Shown: positions 18,887-27,492, counted from the first letter of the stretch. The stretch: 64,000 bases of DNA from Paenibacillus farraposensis (GCF_020736845.1 NZ_JAFFQR010000105.1:303513-367512); one strand, 5' to 3'. Program-made: numbers and translations. Notes: a model not told the origin generated them from the letters alone.

Positions 18887-19792
18887 GTGACCGAATTATC
18901 AAAATACGATCCGCATGATATGACGGAAGAACAATTTCTGGCCGCATATGATGCGAGTCAATACGAGCGTCCATCCGTAACGGTGGATATGCTGCTTTTT
19001 ACTGTAATGGATCAGCTTCAGCATAATTATCGCAAGCTGCCGGAGAAGACACTCCAGCTTCTTTTGATTCAAAGAGGGGAGCATCCTTTTATCGGACAAT
19101 GGGCGCTCCCCGGCGGTTTTGTAGGCATGGATGAAAGCCTGGAAGAAGCTGCAAGGCGCGAGCTTAAAACCGAAACCAATGTGGATCAAATTTATATGGA
19201 GCAGCTATATACGTGGGGAGATGTAGCACGTGATCCGCGTACACGGGTTATCAGTTGCGCTTACATGGCGCTTGTAGACCATGATTCCCTGGAGGTACAG
19301 GCCGGGGACGATGCCGCGGATGCGCGGTGGTTTGAGCTGGATTACAGTGTAGCTCAGGAGACGCGGACGAATCAGCCTGAAGGCTGCACTTGGGAACAAG
19401 TCATTGATGTTACCCTGAAGCATAAGGACATTCGGCTGATGGCCAAGGTAAAAGTGACTGAAATTCTCAAGGGGAAAACCATTGAAATCAAGCGCGAGGT
19501 CATGGAATCACAGGGGATTGCTTTTGACCATGCCAAAATTATTGCGTACGGCATTGAGCGTCTGCGCAGCAAAATTGAGTATACCGATATTGCATTTCAT
19601 TTGATGCCATCCCTCTTTACATTGAGTGAGCTTCAACAAGTGTATGAAATTATTTTGGGCAAGGAGCTGCTGGCTGCTGCCTTTCGCCGCAAAATAGCAG
19701 ATCTCGTGGACGAGACGAATGAATATCGCAAAGCGGCTGGGCATCGTCCGTCCAAGCTGTATCGGTTCAAGCCCCGATCTCGTTTTACGTAA
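18887..19792 (+). CDS. NUDIX hydrolase with winged-helix C-terminus (NrtR-like)
   Basis: The 301-residue protein has a NUDIX domain at about 30-175, with the NUDIX box between GGFVGMDESLEEAARREL and the following Glu-rich segment (near 85-108), then a C-terminal winged-helix domain (about 205-295). The box ends RRELKTET rather than the canonical REUXEE, so pyrophosphatase activity may be reduced, as in NrtR regulators, which bind ADP-ribose and control NAD genes. I favour GTG 18887 because AGGTGA lies five bases upstream; GTG 18878 is in frame but overlaps it. It leads an operon with NADAR, PARG and APS-kinase-like genes, so either a regulator or an ADP-ribose pyrophosphatase fits. Confidence 0.8.
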   Translation: MTELSKYDPHDMTEEQFLAAYDASQYERPSVTVDMLLFTVMDQLQHNYRKLPEKTLQLLLIQRGEHPFIGQWALPGGFVGMDESLEEAARRELKTETNVDQIYMEQLYTWGDVARDPRTRVISCAYMALVDHDSLEVQAGDDAADARWFELDYSVAQETRTNQPEGCTWEQVIDVTLKHKDIRLMAKVKVTEILKGKTIEIKREVMESQGIAFDHAKIIAYGIERLRSKIEYTDIAFHLMPSLFTLSELQQVYEIILGKELLAAAFRRKIADLVDETNEYRKAAGHRPSKLYRFKPRSRFT

Positions 19793-19821
19793 CATAAGGT
19801 GATATGAAAAGAGGTAGTAAC

Positions 19822-20292
19822 GTGGAAAAGTTTACATTTTTTTATCGCAGTCATTCGCCATTTTCGCAGTGGTATCCTTCTGATTATATCGTAGATGGGC
19901 TGAAATTTAACTGTGCGGAGCAATATATGATGTTCAAAAAAGCGCAGCTTTTTGGAGATGAAGAGGCTGCTCTGAAAATTATGCAGACTCCCACCCCTCG
20001 GGAGCAAAAAGCCCGCGGTCGTGGTGTGCGAGGATTTGATCAATCCTTGTGGGAGGCAAATTGTCGACAGTTTGTGTATGACGGCAACTACGCTAAATTT
20101 ACGCAAAATCCTAACCTGCTCAAGCATCTCCTTAAAACGAAGGGAACCCTGCTAGTGGAGGCTAGTCCGACCGATACCATTTGGGGAGTGGGGCTGGCTG
20201 AAAACGATGCCCGCATACAGAACCGTAAGTTATGGCGCGGTACGAACTGGCTTGGCCAAATCCTGACGAAATTACGTGAGGATTTATTGTAA
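19822..20292 (+). CDS. NADAR domain protein (YbiA-like)
   Basis: The 156-residue protein is a single NADAR domain: start with FFYRSHSPFSQWYPS, CAEQYMMFKKA near 34, GRGVRGFD near 68, and WGVGLAENDA near 124. NADAR domains are N-glycosidases proposed to act on ADP-ribose or riboflavin-related compounds; some remove ADP-ribose from guanine in DNA. ATG 19804 is in frame, but AGAGGTAG precedes GTG 19822 at good spacing, so I use the GTG. It lies 29 bp after the NUDIX gene and 17 bp before PARG, so the three are almost certainly co-transcribed. Confidence 0.85.
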   Translation: MEKFTFFYRSHSPFSQWYPSDYIVDGLKFNCAEQYMMFKKAQLFGDEEAALKIMQTPTPREQKARGRGVRGFDQSLWEANCRQFVYDGNYAKFTQNPNLLKHLLKTKGTLLVEASPTDTIWGVGLAENDARIQNRKLWRGTNWLGQILTKLREDLL

Positions 20293-20309
20293 AAGGAGGA
20301 ATCATCATC

Positions 20310-21209
20310 ATGACGAGTACAATGAACTGGCAGAGCAACCGGAATGCCCGATCACATATGGCACAGGAAACGCTATCGATTGTGGAGAACGGATATTACA
20401 CCAATTCCCAACAAGTACAAGTGAATATAGCAAAAGAAGTGGACAACGCAATCACAGGTTCGAAGCTATATACACCTTCTCAGCTGGTGGCTGTAAGACA
20501 AGAGACCGAGCAAAGGATAAAGGACGCACGGTTGTCTTACTCACACCTTGACGAACAGGCGATAAACGCAAAGATACAAATTACGGGAGAAAGCACGTTA
20601 CAGGCGGCATGTAGGCTCCGGCTTGAGGAGCAGCTGAACCGCGTAGCGTGTTTGAATTTTGCATCAGCCAAAAACCCGGGCGGCGGATTTCTTGGAGGCA
20701 GCCAGGCCCAAGAGGAAAGCTTGGCTCGTTCGTCAGCCCTGTATCCTTGCATTTCACAAATGGAAGAGATGTACCAGCATAACCGGAAGCTGCGAAGCTG
20801 TTTTTATTCAGATTACATGATTTATTCGCCCGAAGTTCCTGTATTTCGGGATGATCAGGGAGCATTGCTGGAAGCGCCGTATCAAGTCGATTTTCTGACT
20901 GCACCTGCTGTGAATGCCGGAGTCGTACGAGAACGTGAGCCGGAGCAGGTGGATCGGATCGGGGAAGTGATGCTGGAGCGTATCCGTTACATTCTTGGGA
21001 TGGCAAAGCAAAACAAGGTAGAGCATCTTATATTGGGAGCTTACGGTTGCGGAGTGTTCCGCAATAAACCGGAGGAGGTCGCAGGCTGGTTCAAGCAGGT
21101 GCTTGTCAATGAAGCCTATGGTATGCTGTTTGACCGGATTGTTTTTGCCGTGCTGGATCATACAGCAGGGCAGCGTACTTTGAACAGCTTTAAAGAACTC
21201 CTTTCCTGA
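20310..21209 (+). CDS. Bacterial-type poly(ADP-ribose) glycohydrolase (TIGR02452/DUF2263)
   Basis: This 299-residue protein carries the PARG signature: NPGGGFLGG near 120-129 followed by QEESLARSS near 133, in which the second Glu is catalytic in the family. An N-terminal helical region (about 1-95) precedes the macro-like fold, and LGAYGCGVFRN near 245 is a further family motif. Such enzymes cut ribose-ribose or terminal ADP-ribose bonds. The start is firm, with AAAGGAGG eight bases upstream. Its neighbours are NUDIX (ADP-ribose hydrolysis or sensing), NADAR and a small kinase, so the operon probably recycles or removes ADP-ribose. Confidence 0.85.
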   Translation: MTSTMNWQSNRNARSHMAQETLSIVENGYYTNSQQVQVNIAKEVDNAITGSKLYTPSQLVAVRQETEQRIKDARLSYSHLDEQAINAKIQITGESTLQAACRLRLEEQLNRVACLNFASAKNPGGGFLGGSQAQEESLARSSALYPCISQMEEMYQHNRKLRSCFYSDYMIYSPEVPVFRDDQGALLEAPYQVDFLTAPAVNAGVVREREPEQVDRIGEVMLERIRYILGMAKQNKVEHLILGAYGCGVFRNKPEEVAGWFKQVLVNEAYGMLFDRIVFAVLDHTAGQRTLNSFKELLS

Positions 21210-21275
21210 AGCCGGCAGCCATGCTACAAAAAATACTTACATGAATACCTCATGAAATGAAAAGGAGAATATTGC

Positions 21276-21878
21276 ATGAATCCATCCTCCAACATTACCT
21301 GGCATAGATCAGATGTTGACCAGCAAGCGCGCCAGCTTTTGAACGGACATAAAAGCCCGGTGCTTTGGTTTACGGGGCTGTCAGGCTCGGGAAAATCAAC
21401 GATCGCCTCCACACTGGAAAAAGCGCTATATGCGCGAGGCATACGCACCTTTATATTGGACGGGGATAATGTTCGGCATGGATTAAATCGCAATCTCGGT
21501 TTCCTGCCTGCGGATCGCAAGGAAAATATCCGTCGTATTGCCGAGGCGTCAAAGCTTATGGCACAAGCGGGAATTGTAACGATTTGCGCCACCATTTCCC
21601 CTTATCGTGAGGATCGTAACATGGTAAAGGAAATTTTACAGCAGGAAGGCTGCTATGAAATCTTTATACAGTGCAGTCTGGAGGAATGCGAGCGGCGCGA
21701 TCCCAAAGGGATGTACAAGAAAGCGCGGGCTGGAGAAATTCGCCATTTTACAGGAATTGATGCACCTTATGAAGCCCCCTTGGGACCTGATCTCATCGTA
21801 TGCACAGAGGACCAGGAGATCGCCGGATCGGTTCAAGAAATTTTGGATTTTCTCGACAGGGAACAGCTGCTTGTATAA
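21276..21878 (+). CDS. cysC: Adenylyl-sulfate (APS) kinase-like protein
   Basis: At 200 residues this is a full-length APS kinase: P-loop GLSGSGKST near 34, DGDNVRHGLN near 66, FLPADRKENIRR near 78, and a late FTGIDAPYE. The classic enzyme phosphorylates APS to PAPS using ATP. No ATP sulfurylase, PAPS reductase or sulfotransferase gene is seen in the window; instead it follows the ADP-ribose genes by 66 bp with its own AAAAGGAG ribosome site and without a terminator between. It may be an ordinary cysC, or may have been recruited to phosphorylate an adenosine-type product of the operon. A strong terminator follows about 110 bp downstream. Confidence 0.85.
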   Translation: MNPSSNITWHRSDVDQQARQLLNGHKSPVLWFTGLSGSGKSTIASTLEKALYARGIRTFILDGDNVRHGLNRNLGFLPADRKENIRRIAEASKLMAQAGIVTICATISPYREDRNMVKEILQQEGCYEIFIQCSLEECERRDPKGMYKKARAGEIRHFTGIDAPYEAPLGPDLIVCTEDQEIAGSVQEILDFLDREQLLV

Positions 21879-21987
21879 TTTTATGATTAATTTTAGATGA
21901 ATATGGTCTGAAGAAAAATAAACATTTCGCTAACGGACATTGAAATTGAAGTATGCAGTTATAAATAAAATATAAAATTACGCTGTG

Positions 21988-22013
21988 GCAAGCCGTACGG
22001 GCTTGCTTTTTTT
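21988..22013 (+). terminator. Rho-independent terminator
   Basis: A perfect 7-bp stem (GCAAGCC / GGCTTGC) with a five-base loop and seven T closes the operon that starts near 18.7 kb. Confidence 0.85.
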
Positions 22014-22046
22014 ATGTGTGATTTTAAACTAATTCTAAATCCTAAA

Positions 22047-22061
22047 TTATAATTATTATAA
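22047..22061. promoter_or_regulatory. Perfect PerR box upstream of catalase
   Basis: The 15-bp sequence TTATAATTATTATAA exactly matches the B. subtilis PerR consensus (7-1-7 inverted repeat). It lies just upstream of the catalase promoter, so PerR should repress the gene until peroxide oxidises it. Confidence 0.85.
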
Positions 22062-22068
22062 AAAAGTA

Positions 22069-22097
22069 TTGATTTTTGTTTGTGCACAATTTATAGT
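22069..22097 (+). promoter_or_regulatory. Catalase promoter
   Basis: TTGATT at 22069-22074 and TATAGT at 22092-22097 are separated by 17 bp, directly downstream of the PerR box and about 45 bp before the start codon. Confidence 0.65.
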
Positions 22098-22142
22098 GAA
22101 AGGCACATAGTCAACCAATTCATTCAAGAGGTGATTTCAATT

Positions 22143-23600
22143 ATGAGTAAACAACCAAACAACCTGACGACCAGCTGGGGCGCTCCAGTTGGAGATAATC
22201 AGCATTCGATCACTGCAGGCTCGCGTGGCCCCACATTGGTTCAGGATGTGCATTTGCTGGAAAAGCTGGCGCATTTTAACCGGGAGCGTGTGCCGGAGCG
22301 CGTTGTTCATGCCAAAGGTGCAGGGGCGCACGGATATTTTGAAGTTACGAATGATTTGTCTGCTTATACCAAAGCAAGCTTCTTGTCCGAGGTAGGCAAG
22401 CGTACGCCGATGTTTATCCGTTTTTCTACCGTTGCGGGTGAGCTAGGCTCGTCCGATACCGTACGCGATCCGCGCGGATTTGCCGTGAAGTTTTACACAG
22501 AGGAAGGCAATTATGATCTTGTCGGCAATAATACACCTGTCTTTTTTATTCGGGATGCCATTAAATTCCCGGACTTTATTCATACGCAAAAACGTCATCC
22601 CCAAACTCATCTGAAAAACCCGAATGCGGTGTGGGATTTCTGGTCCTTATCTCCTGAATCACTTCATCAGGTAACGATCCTCATGTCTGACCGCGGTATT
22701 CCGCTTACACTCAGACATATGCACGGCTTCGGTAGTCACACGTTCAAGTGGGTGAATGCCGAGGGGCAGGCTGTATGGATAAAATATCATTTTAAAACAG
22801 AGCAGGGCATACAAAATCTCGATGTCGACTTGGCTGCAAAAATGGCCAGTGAAAATCCGGATTATCATATAGAAGATTTGTTTCAGGCGATTGCGAAGGG
22901 TAATTTTCCTGCATGGAAGCTTTACGTGCAGATTATGCCGCTAGAGGATGCAAACACATACCGTTTTGATCCATTTGATGTGACCAAGGTGTGGTCGCAA
23001 AAGGATTACCCGCTGATCGAGGTAGGACGTATGGTTCTGAATCGTAACCCTGAAAACTATTTTGCAGAAGTAGAGCAGGCGACGTTCTCTCCGGGCTCAT
23101 TTGTGCCCGGCATTGAAGCCTCACCGGATAAAATGCTACAAGGACGCCTGTTTGCTTACGGAGACGCCCATCGCTATCGTGTAGGTGCAAACCACAATCT
23201 GCTGCCGATCAACCGTCCGCATGCGGAAGTGCACAACTACCAGCGTGATGGTGCGTTGCGCAGTGACAATAATGGCGGTGGATCTGTCTATTACGAACCC
23301 AACAGTCTCGGTGGACCTAAAGAATCACCGAAGCACAAAATCGCTCCATTTGAAGTGTCCGGCGAAGCGCAAAGTGTAGCCTACGATCACGATGATCACT
23401 ACACGCAGCCGGGAGATCTGTACCGTTTGCTCAGTGAGGAGGAGCGTGCGCGTCTGGTCCAAAATATTGTGGGTGCAATGAAGCCAGTAGAAAGTGACGA
23501 AATCAAGCTGCGTCAGATCGGACATTTCTACAAGGCTGACCCTGAATACGGACGCCGTGTAGCCGAAGGACTGGGATTGACAGTTCCTCAAGGTGAATAG
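22143..23600 (+). CDS. katA: Monofunctional heme catalase
   Basis: The 485-residue, small-subunit clade catalase breaks down hydrogen peroxide in the cytosol. The catalytic histidine is in [12 protein letters not shown] (residue 56), the distal Asn lies in the VGNNTPVFF region near 126, and the proximal heme tyrosine is in [12 protein letters not shown] near 338. I use ATG 22143, preceded by AGAGGTGAT; the frame is open upstream to 22080 but has no ribosome site there. The perfect PerR box and promoter upstream predict peroxide induction. It is a single-gene transcript. Confidence 0.95.
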   Translation: MSKQPNNLTTSWGAPVGDNQHSITAGSRGPTLVQDVHLLEKLAHFNRERVPERVVHAKGAGAHGYFEVTNDLSAYTKASFLSEVGKRTPMFIRFSTVAGELGSSDTVRDPRGFAVKFYTEEGNYDLVGNNTPVFFIRDAIKFPDFIHTQKRHPQTHLKNPNAVWDFWSLSPESLHQVTILMSDRGIPLTLRHMHGFGSHTFKWVNAEGQAVWIKYHFKTEQGIQNLDVDLAAKMASENPDYHIEDLFQAIAKGNFPAWKLYVQIMPLEDANTYRFDPFDVTKVWSQKDYPLIEVGRMVLNRNPENYFAEVEQATFSPGSFVPGIEASPDKMLQGRLFAYGDAHRYRVGANHNLLPINRPHAEVHNYQRDGALRSDNNGGGSVYYEPNSLGGPKESPKHKIAPFEVSGEAQSVAYDHDDHYTQPGDLYRLLSEEERARLVQNIVGAMKPVESDEIKLRQIGHFYKADPEYGRRVAEGLGLTVPQGE

Positions 23601-23643
23601 ATATACAAACTCCTGACTTTCGCGAACGGAACGTTGCTCCAAT

Positions 23644-23693
23644 CGCTGTTGTCTCCAGTTATATTAAGCGGTATAAATCTGGAGACAAAAGCG
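23644..23693. terminator. Inverted repeat after catalase
   Basis: A stem of about 14 bp with one mismatch (core TTGTCTCCAG / CTGGAGACAA) encloses about 20 bases that are themselves partly self-complementary. It lacks a T run on the plus strand, so it may stabilise the katA mRNA 3' end or act only weakly as a terminator. Confidence 0.5.
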
Positions 23694-23788
23694 ACCACTA
23701 CCGCTTTTCCGCAAATCATTTTCCGTCCTCTCCGCTGCTTTAAGGTGTACCAGTCTTACAAACCGAAGGAAAGATTCTAAAACTAGAA

Positions 23789-23826
23789 AAGCCGCAAATC
23801 TCAAATAATACGAGGTTTTGCGGCTT
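23789..23826. terminator. Hairpin between convergent katA and MATE genes
   Basis: The arms AAGCCGCAAA and TTTTGCGGCTT pair around a small inner stem. It lies between convergent genes and could serve both, though T runs are short. Confidence 0.55.
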
Positions 23827-23989
23827 ATTTTGGTGCGTTTTGGTGTTTACAAATATAATGATGTAAAACAGCATAGAGCAAGCAGAGAGGACGGAGCGTA
23901 CTGTAGAAGCGGACAACGTTCGCAAGAATGATCCGTCCGTGTAGCTGCCGTAGAAACAAGTACCGGCACGTTCGTCAGCACAATAGCTG

Positions 23990-25300
23990 CTAAACTCTCT
24001 TTAACCGAGGCAAATAGATCACAAGAAATAAAGATCGTCCCAAAGCAAACACGATAAAAGACAGCCATAAGCCATGGTTGCCATAGTGAGGAACGCACCA
24101 AAAAAGAACGGCCAAAAAGAAGAGCAGCGAAATCAGCATGGAATTTCGGATCGGATACGTTACCGTCATCCCTGTAAACACACCGTAGAATACCAGACCC
24201 AGCCCGGCAGCCAGCGGAAAGGCGACAAGCCAGCCATTGTATGGGCCTGTTAGGCTGATCACCGTGGCATTGTCCGTGAACAATCGGATCAACGGCTCCT
24301 TCAGTGCTAAATACAGTCCGCCTGATACCACGCTGGTGAGCAGTGTCCAGAACCAGGACAAGTGAATCACTCTTTGCAGCATGTTCCGATCTTCGGCACC
24401 ACGGGCTTGGCCCGCCATGATGCTGCTGGCATTAGCAAATCCGTCAAAAAAATAAGCCATAATATAGTGGATTTGCAGCAAAATTGCATTTGCTGCAAGC
24501 TGATCGGTTCCAAAGCTCGCGCTGCGCGAGGTAAACAGATTAAACATCGTTAGCAGACAGGCTGTACGAATCATGAGATCAAGGTTCGTGGCCATAACAC
24601 TTTTTAGCTCCGAGACTCCAAACCAGCCCTGCCAATCCTTCTTCCCATGTTGCAGCCATTCTCTCCACATCCGGGAACGAAGTACAAGTATAAAACCGAG
24701 CACACAAGCGAGAACCTCTGCGATGAGTGTGGAGCCTGCCACACCGACTACGTCCCATTGCATGATTTGTGTGAACGCAAGGGCTAAAACCATATTGGTC
24801 ACATTCATCGTAATTTGCAGAAATAAGGTAGCCTTCACGCGGGCTAGCCCCATTAGCCAGCCGAGCAATACATAGTTTACCAGCGTAAGCGGCGCTCCCC
24901 AAATACGAATATTAAAATAAATCGCTGCCTGCGCAGCCACATCCTGAGCCGGATGGATTAACTGCAGAGAGGCAAGCAGAATCGGCTTTTGCAGTATGAT
25001 GAATACCCCGCTGATCAGTAACGCAATGGCGAGCGGACGCATCAGAGCGGCGATGCTTTGCTCGTTATTCTGGGCCCCTGCCGCCTGTGCTGTAAATGCC
25101 GATGTGCTGACGCGCAGAAAGCCAAACATCCAATATAAAGTATTAAAAATAAGTGTGCCCACAGCCACACCGCCCAAATAGGAGGCATGACTCAGATGAC
25201 CGATTACCGCCGTATCCACCGCACCGAGCAGCGGGGTTGTAATCGTTGAAAGTATTAATGGAATGGCTAAAGCTAGATAGGCTCGGTGGGAAGGCAGCAT
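23990..25300 (-). CDS. MATE family efflux transporter (DinF-like)
   Basis: The 436-residue integral membrane protein has about twelve hydrophobic segments in two related halves, with the MATE-typical early PLILSTITTPLLGAVDTAVIGHL region. MATE proteins export drugs or metabolites using a sodium or proton gradient; the DinF branch is a reasonable fit. I start it at ATG 25300, preceded by GGAGG at eleven bases; the frame continues upstream to 25393 but those 31 codons overlap the remnant of an ABC transporter ATPase gene and look fortuitous. It apparently sits where the deletion that collapsed that ABC operon ended. Confidence 0.85.
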   Translation of the reverse strand: MLPSHRAYLALAIPLILSTITTPLLGAVDTAVIGHLSHASYLGGVAVGTLIFNTLYWMFGFLRVSTSAFTAQAAGAQNNEQSIAALMRPLAIALLISGVFIILQKPILLASLQLIHPAQDVAAQAAIYFNIRIWGAPLTLVNYVLLGWLMGLARVKATLFLQITMNVTNMVLALAFTQIMQWDVVGVAGSTLIAEVLACVLGFILVLRSRMWREWLQHGKKDWQGWFGVSELKSVMATNLDLMIRTACLLTMFNLFTSRSASFGTDQLAANAILLQIHYIMAYFFDGFANASSIMAGQARGAEDRNMLQRVIHLSWFWTLLTSVVSGGLYLALKEPLIRLFTDNATVISLTGPYNGWLVAFPLAAGLGLVFYGVFTGMTVTYPIRNSMLISLLFFLAVLFWCVPHYGNHGLWLSFIVFALGRSLFLVIYLPRLKRV

Positions 25301-25315
25301 GTTGAAAAAACCTCC

Positions 25316-25595
25316 AGTATAAAGATTGTGTATATGGATGGCGATCTGGCTGAAAGAGCGCTTCCTTGGTAAAATTCTCAAGTACACAGCCATCTTTCAT
25401 GACCATGATTCGGTCACTCATAAAGTGCACGGCCGCCAGATCATGGGATATGAACAGATAAGCCACTCCCAGTTCATGTTGTAAATCCTTGAACAGATTT
25501 AAAACGGTGGCCTGTGTAGTTACATCCAAACTTGCCGTTGGCTCGTCAAGCACGATAAAATCCGGCTCTGTGCTGTTCGCGCACGCAATAGTCAC
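25316..25595 (-). pseudogene. C-terminal fragment of an oligopeptide/nickel ABC transporter ATPase
   Basis: The frame opens in the middle of an ATPase: VTIACA, then a Walker B / D-loop segment FIVLDEPTASLDV, the switch FISHDLAAV, and a C-terminal RHPYTQSL typical of OppD/DppD/NikD proteins. Walker A and the signature motif are missing, so it cannot work. It abuts, in another frame, a fused permease fragment (25592-25907). The two pieces are relics of one peptide- or nickel-type import operon shortened by internal deletions. Confidence 0.75.
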
Positions 25596-25907
25596 GCGAG
25601 TGGAACAAGACTGCGACGGAACATATGTCTGAAAAAGATGCGAACCGGACTGATTCCACGGGCTTGCGCTGCTTTGATAAAATCTTGCCCTGAGCTTTCA
25701 ATCAGGCTGGAGCGGATCATTCGTACATAAACAGCCGTCATCGCTAGTCCCAAGGTAAGAGAAGGGAGCACCAGATGAAAAATACTTTTGGCTTGGGGTG
25801 CTTTGGCTGCAGATGAAGAAGGTGAAACGGATGGAGCTGAAGAGCAGGCCGCCATCATTACGGCTATGGCAGTAGGTATGAAAAGTTTATAATATGAGCG
25901 CTTACAT
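25592..25907 (-). pseudogene. Fused relic of a solute-binding lipoprotein and an ABC permease
   Basis: The start encodes a lipoprotein signal (a basic KRSYYKLF start, a hydrophobic core and the lipobox MAACSS). After about 40 residues it runs directly into the C-terminal part of an OppB/NikB-type permease (VLPSLTLG, then GQDFIKAAQARGIS). Normal operons have separate full-length genes, so most of the binding protein and the start of the permease have been deleted. An extra T also follows the presumed ATG (25907), making ATG-TAA. GGAGGA lies upstream as the old ribosome site. Confidence 0.7.
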
Positions 25908-26049
25908 AACGAGTACTTCCTCCTTAATGGTAATAGTAATTTTTACATTTACTTCAGAAGCACATCGTAACCAAATAGAGGAGGTTTGTAAATATATAAT
26001 TGTATGAATATGTATATATGGATTTGCCGATTAATGCATCGGAGCTTTG

Positions 26050-26240
26050 AGCCAAGACCATTGATAATTCCACCAGGCAGAAGCACCAAACCTGCCGCCA
26101 GTGCGGACAGAGCCAGCTCTTTTTGCAAAAAGAGCGGCAGAATTAACATCGTAGAAAGGATGGTCATCATACACAGGGAGATCATCACAACTCCGATGAC
26201 GAACATCGGATGCTTGAAAACACGCAATTCCGCAGCTCAT
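26050..26240 (-). pseudogene. Fragment of a DHA2-type MFS drug transporter
   Basis: About 60 codons read as internal EmrB/QacA-type transmembrane segments: LRVFKHPMFVIGV, then LILPLFLQ and a GLVLLPGG motif. Both ends are lost, the C-terminal side turning into unrelated AT-rich codons. It lies next to the collapsed ABC operon, which marks 25.3-26.3 kb as a deletion-prone junction. Confidence 0.6.
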
Positions 26241-26358
26241 AACTTGACTCAATCACCGAAAATCTCTGAATTCTACGTAGATTACCAGTACCAGATGATG
26301 AAAAGTATGGTAAAATGAAATGAATTTGATTTTGCATGAAAAGGAAGGAGGAAAGCAA

Positions 26359-26610
26359 GTGGTCAAGGCGAAAGTGCCCAAACGTCCTACCCGGGATGAA
26401 TTTGTACTGGAGGAAATCGGGAATCAGCTTGTAGAAGCGCAGCAGGAGCAATCCGAAGTTGTACTGACCGTATGGGGACATGAAGAAACCACCCGCGGAC
26501 TGATTGTTAAAATGGACCCTAGAACAGGGAAAGTTCATGTAGAGAATCATGGTGAGACAGTTAAAGTTCCTTTTATGGACATTATGAGTGTCAATTACCC
26601 AAGAGATTAG
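26359..26610 (+). CDS. YolD-like family protein
   Basis: The 83-residue cytosolic protein fits the YolD-like family: an N-terminal PKRPTRDEFVLEEIG, then VVLTVWGHEETTRGLIV and a C-terminal VPFMDIMSV. YolD proteins are small SH3-like proteins often found next to DNA polymerase Y-family genes in Bacillus; no such gene is nearby. I choose GTG 26359 because AAGGAGG sits about seven bases upstream; the ATG at 26320 is in frame but its first 13 codons contain that ribosome site. It is a lone gene. Confidence 0.75.
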   Translation: MVKAKVPKRPTRDEFVLEEIGNQLVEAQQEQSEVVLTVWGHEETTRGLIVKMDPRTGKVHVENHGETVKVPFMDIMSVNYPRD

Positions 26611-26710
26611 TCCCCAATTACATAATTTGGATGGATCATCTACTTGGCTGTGGCGGGATAAATCAACCGGAACCGCCGGGATGAGCCGTCAGATGACGAT
26701 TACGAAAAGT

Positions 26711-26742
26711 CTGGAAAATCCGGAAAATCCGGAAAATCCGGT
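26711..26742. repeat. Short tandem repeat
   Basis: Three head-to-tail copies of a nine-base GGAAAATCC unit lie between the YolD-like gene and its terminator. No coding or regulatory role is evident. Confidence 0.6.
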
Positions 26743-26760
26743 GAAGCCTTTTACATTTGG

Positions 26761-26816
26761 ATATACAAAAAAACAACCGAGTGGGTTCAACAGCCCTCGG
26801 TTGTTTTTTTGTATAT
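26761..26816. terminator. Strong bidirectional terminator
   Basis: Two perfectly complementary 21-bp arms contain an AACAACCGAG / CTCGGTTGTT core flanked by seven A and seven T. The symmetry gives a T tail on both strands, serving the YolD-like gene (plus) and the DUF3817 gene (minus). Confidence 0.9.
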
Positions 26817-26851
26817 AAGTCGCATGAGAGAGAAAGAAGCCTCATACATGC

Positions 26852-27181
26852 TTATGTAGCCTTTATTGGAGGGGTGTTGCTCTCACGTCCCTCGGCTTTT
26901 TTTAGCACCTTGCGATCAAAGATGAAAGGCCCGAACGGCAGCAGCGAGGCAATCAAGGCCATAAGCCCTTGCAGAATCGTTATTTTCCGTAAAATCAGCA
27001 TGACTACAATTGCCATCACATAAGCGATGAATAGGACTCCATGAATCATACCTACCCAGCTTACCATTTGCGGCATCCCGGCTGCGTATTTAAGGGGCAT
27101 GGCAATACATACGAGTAGCAAATATGAGATTGCTTCAATATTTCCAATGGTACCAAACAACTTAAATGCATTTTTGAACAT
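26852..27181 (-). CDS. DUF3817 family membrane protein
   Basis: The 109-residue protein has three hydrophobic segments (about 18-35, 40-62, 68-90) and fits the DUF3817 family of small integral membrane proteins, with GNIEAISYLLL and MPQMVSWVGMIHGVLFI-type motifs. The function of the family is unknown. The start has GGGAGG seven bases upstream. It is alone on the minus strand, ending at the shared terminator. Confidence 0.8.
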   Translation of the reverse strand: MFKNAFKLFGTIGNIEAISYLLLVCIAMPLKYAAGMPQMVSWVGMIHGVLFIAYVMAIVVMLILRKITILQGLMALIASLLPFGPFIFDRKVLKKAEGRESNTPPIKAT

Positions 27182-27492
27182 GATAGACCTCCCTTCTCAT
27201 ATTACTTAAAATTTAATATATCCTACAAACGGATGTTATAAAATAGCAAAAAGTTACGATATATCGAACATTTACAGCACATCTATATAGCATGTGTGAA
27301 ATTTCACTTAACCTCAAAACATGAGTGGCTCTAAACATTTCCCAAGTAAATTCCGATAACATTTAAATGTGCATGTAACCATTATGGCATAAATTTTTAA
27401 AGCTGAATTGCATCAGGAGGGGTTTGTCAGCTTACTAATTAATGATGGTAGATAATAAAATTTTTATACTGTTATCAAGGAGAGCATAAACC
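27182..27492. other. Intergenic region upstream of the Fn3 protein
   Basis: About 310 AT-rich bases between divergent genes. A strong AGGAGGGG motif near 27415 is followed only by a short stop-ended frame, so it may be a leader element. I could not assign a promoter with confidence. Confidence 0.35.

Noticed and set aside
20276..20551. Plus frame overlapping the NADAR and PARG genes
   Set aside because: Out of frame with the PARG gene, which has a strong ribosome site and conserved motifs from 20310 onward.
25301..25393. Longer N-terminus for the MATE transporter
   Set aside because: The extra 31 codons overlap the ATPase relic and the MATE ribosome site (GGAGG) lies downstream of them.
26711..26742. 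Tandem GGAAAATCC units as a possible CRISPR or iteron array
   Set aside because: Only three nine-base copies without spacers, between a gene and its terminator; no cas or replication genes nearby.
27410..27450. Strong AGGAGGGG as the start of a small gene before the Fn3 protein
   Set aside because: The frame after it stops within a few codons; no conserved peptide can be proposed.
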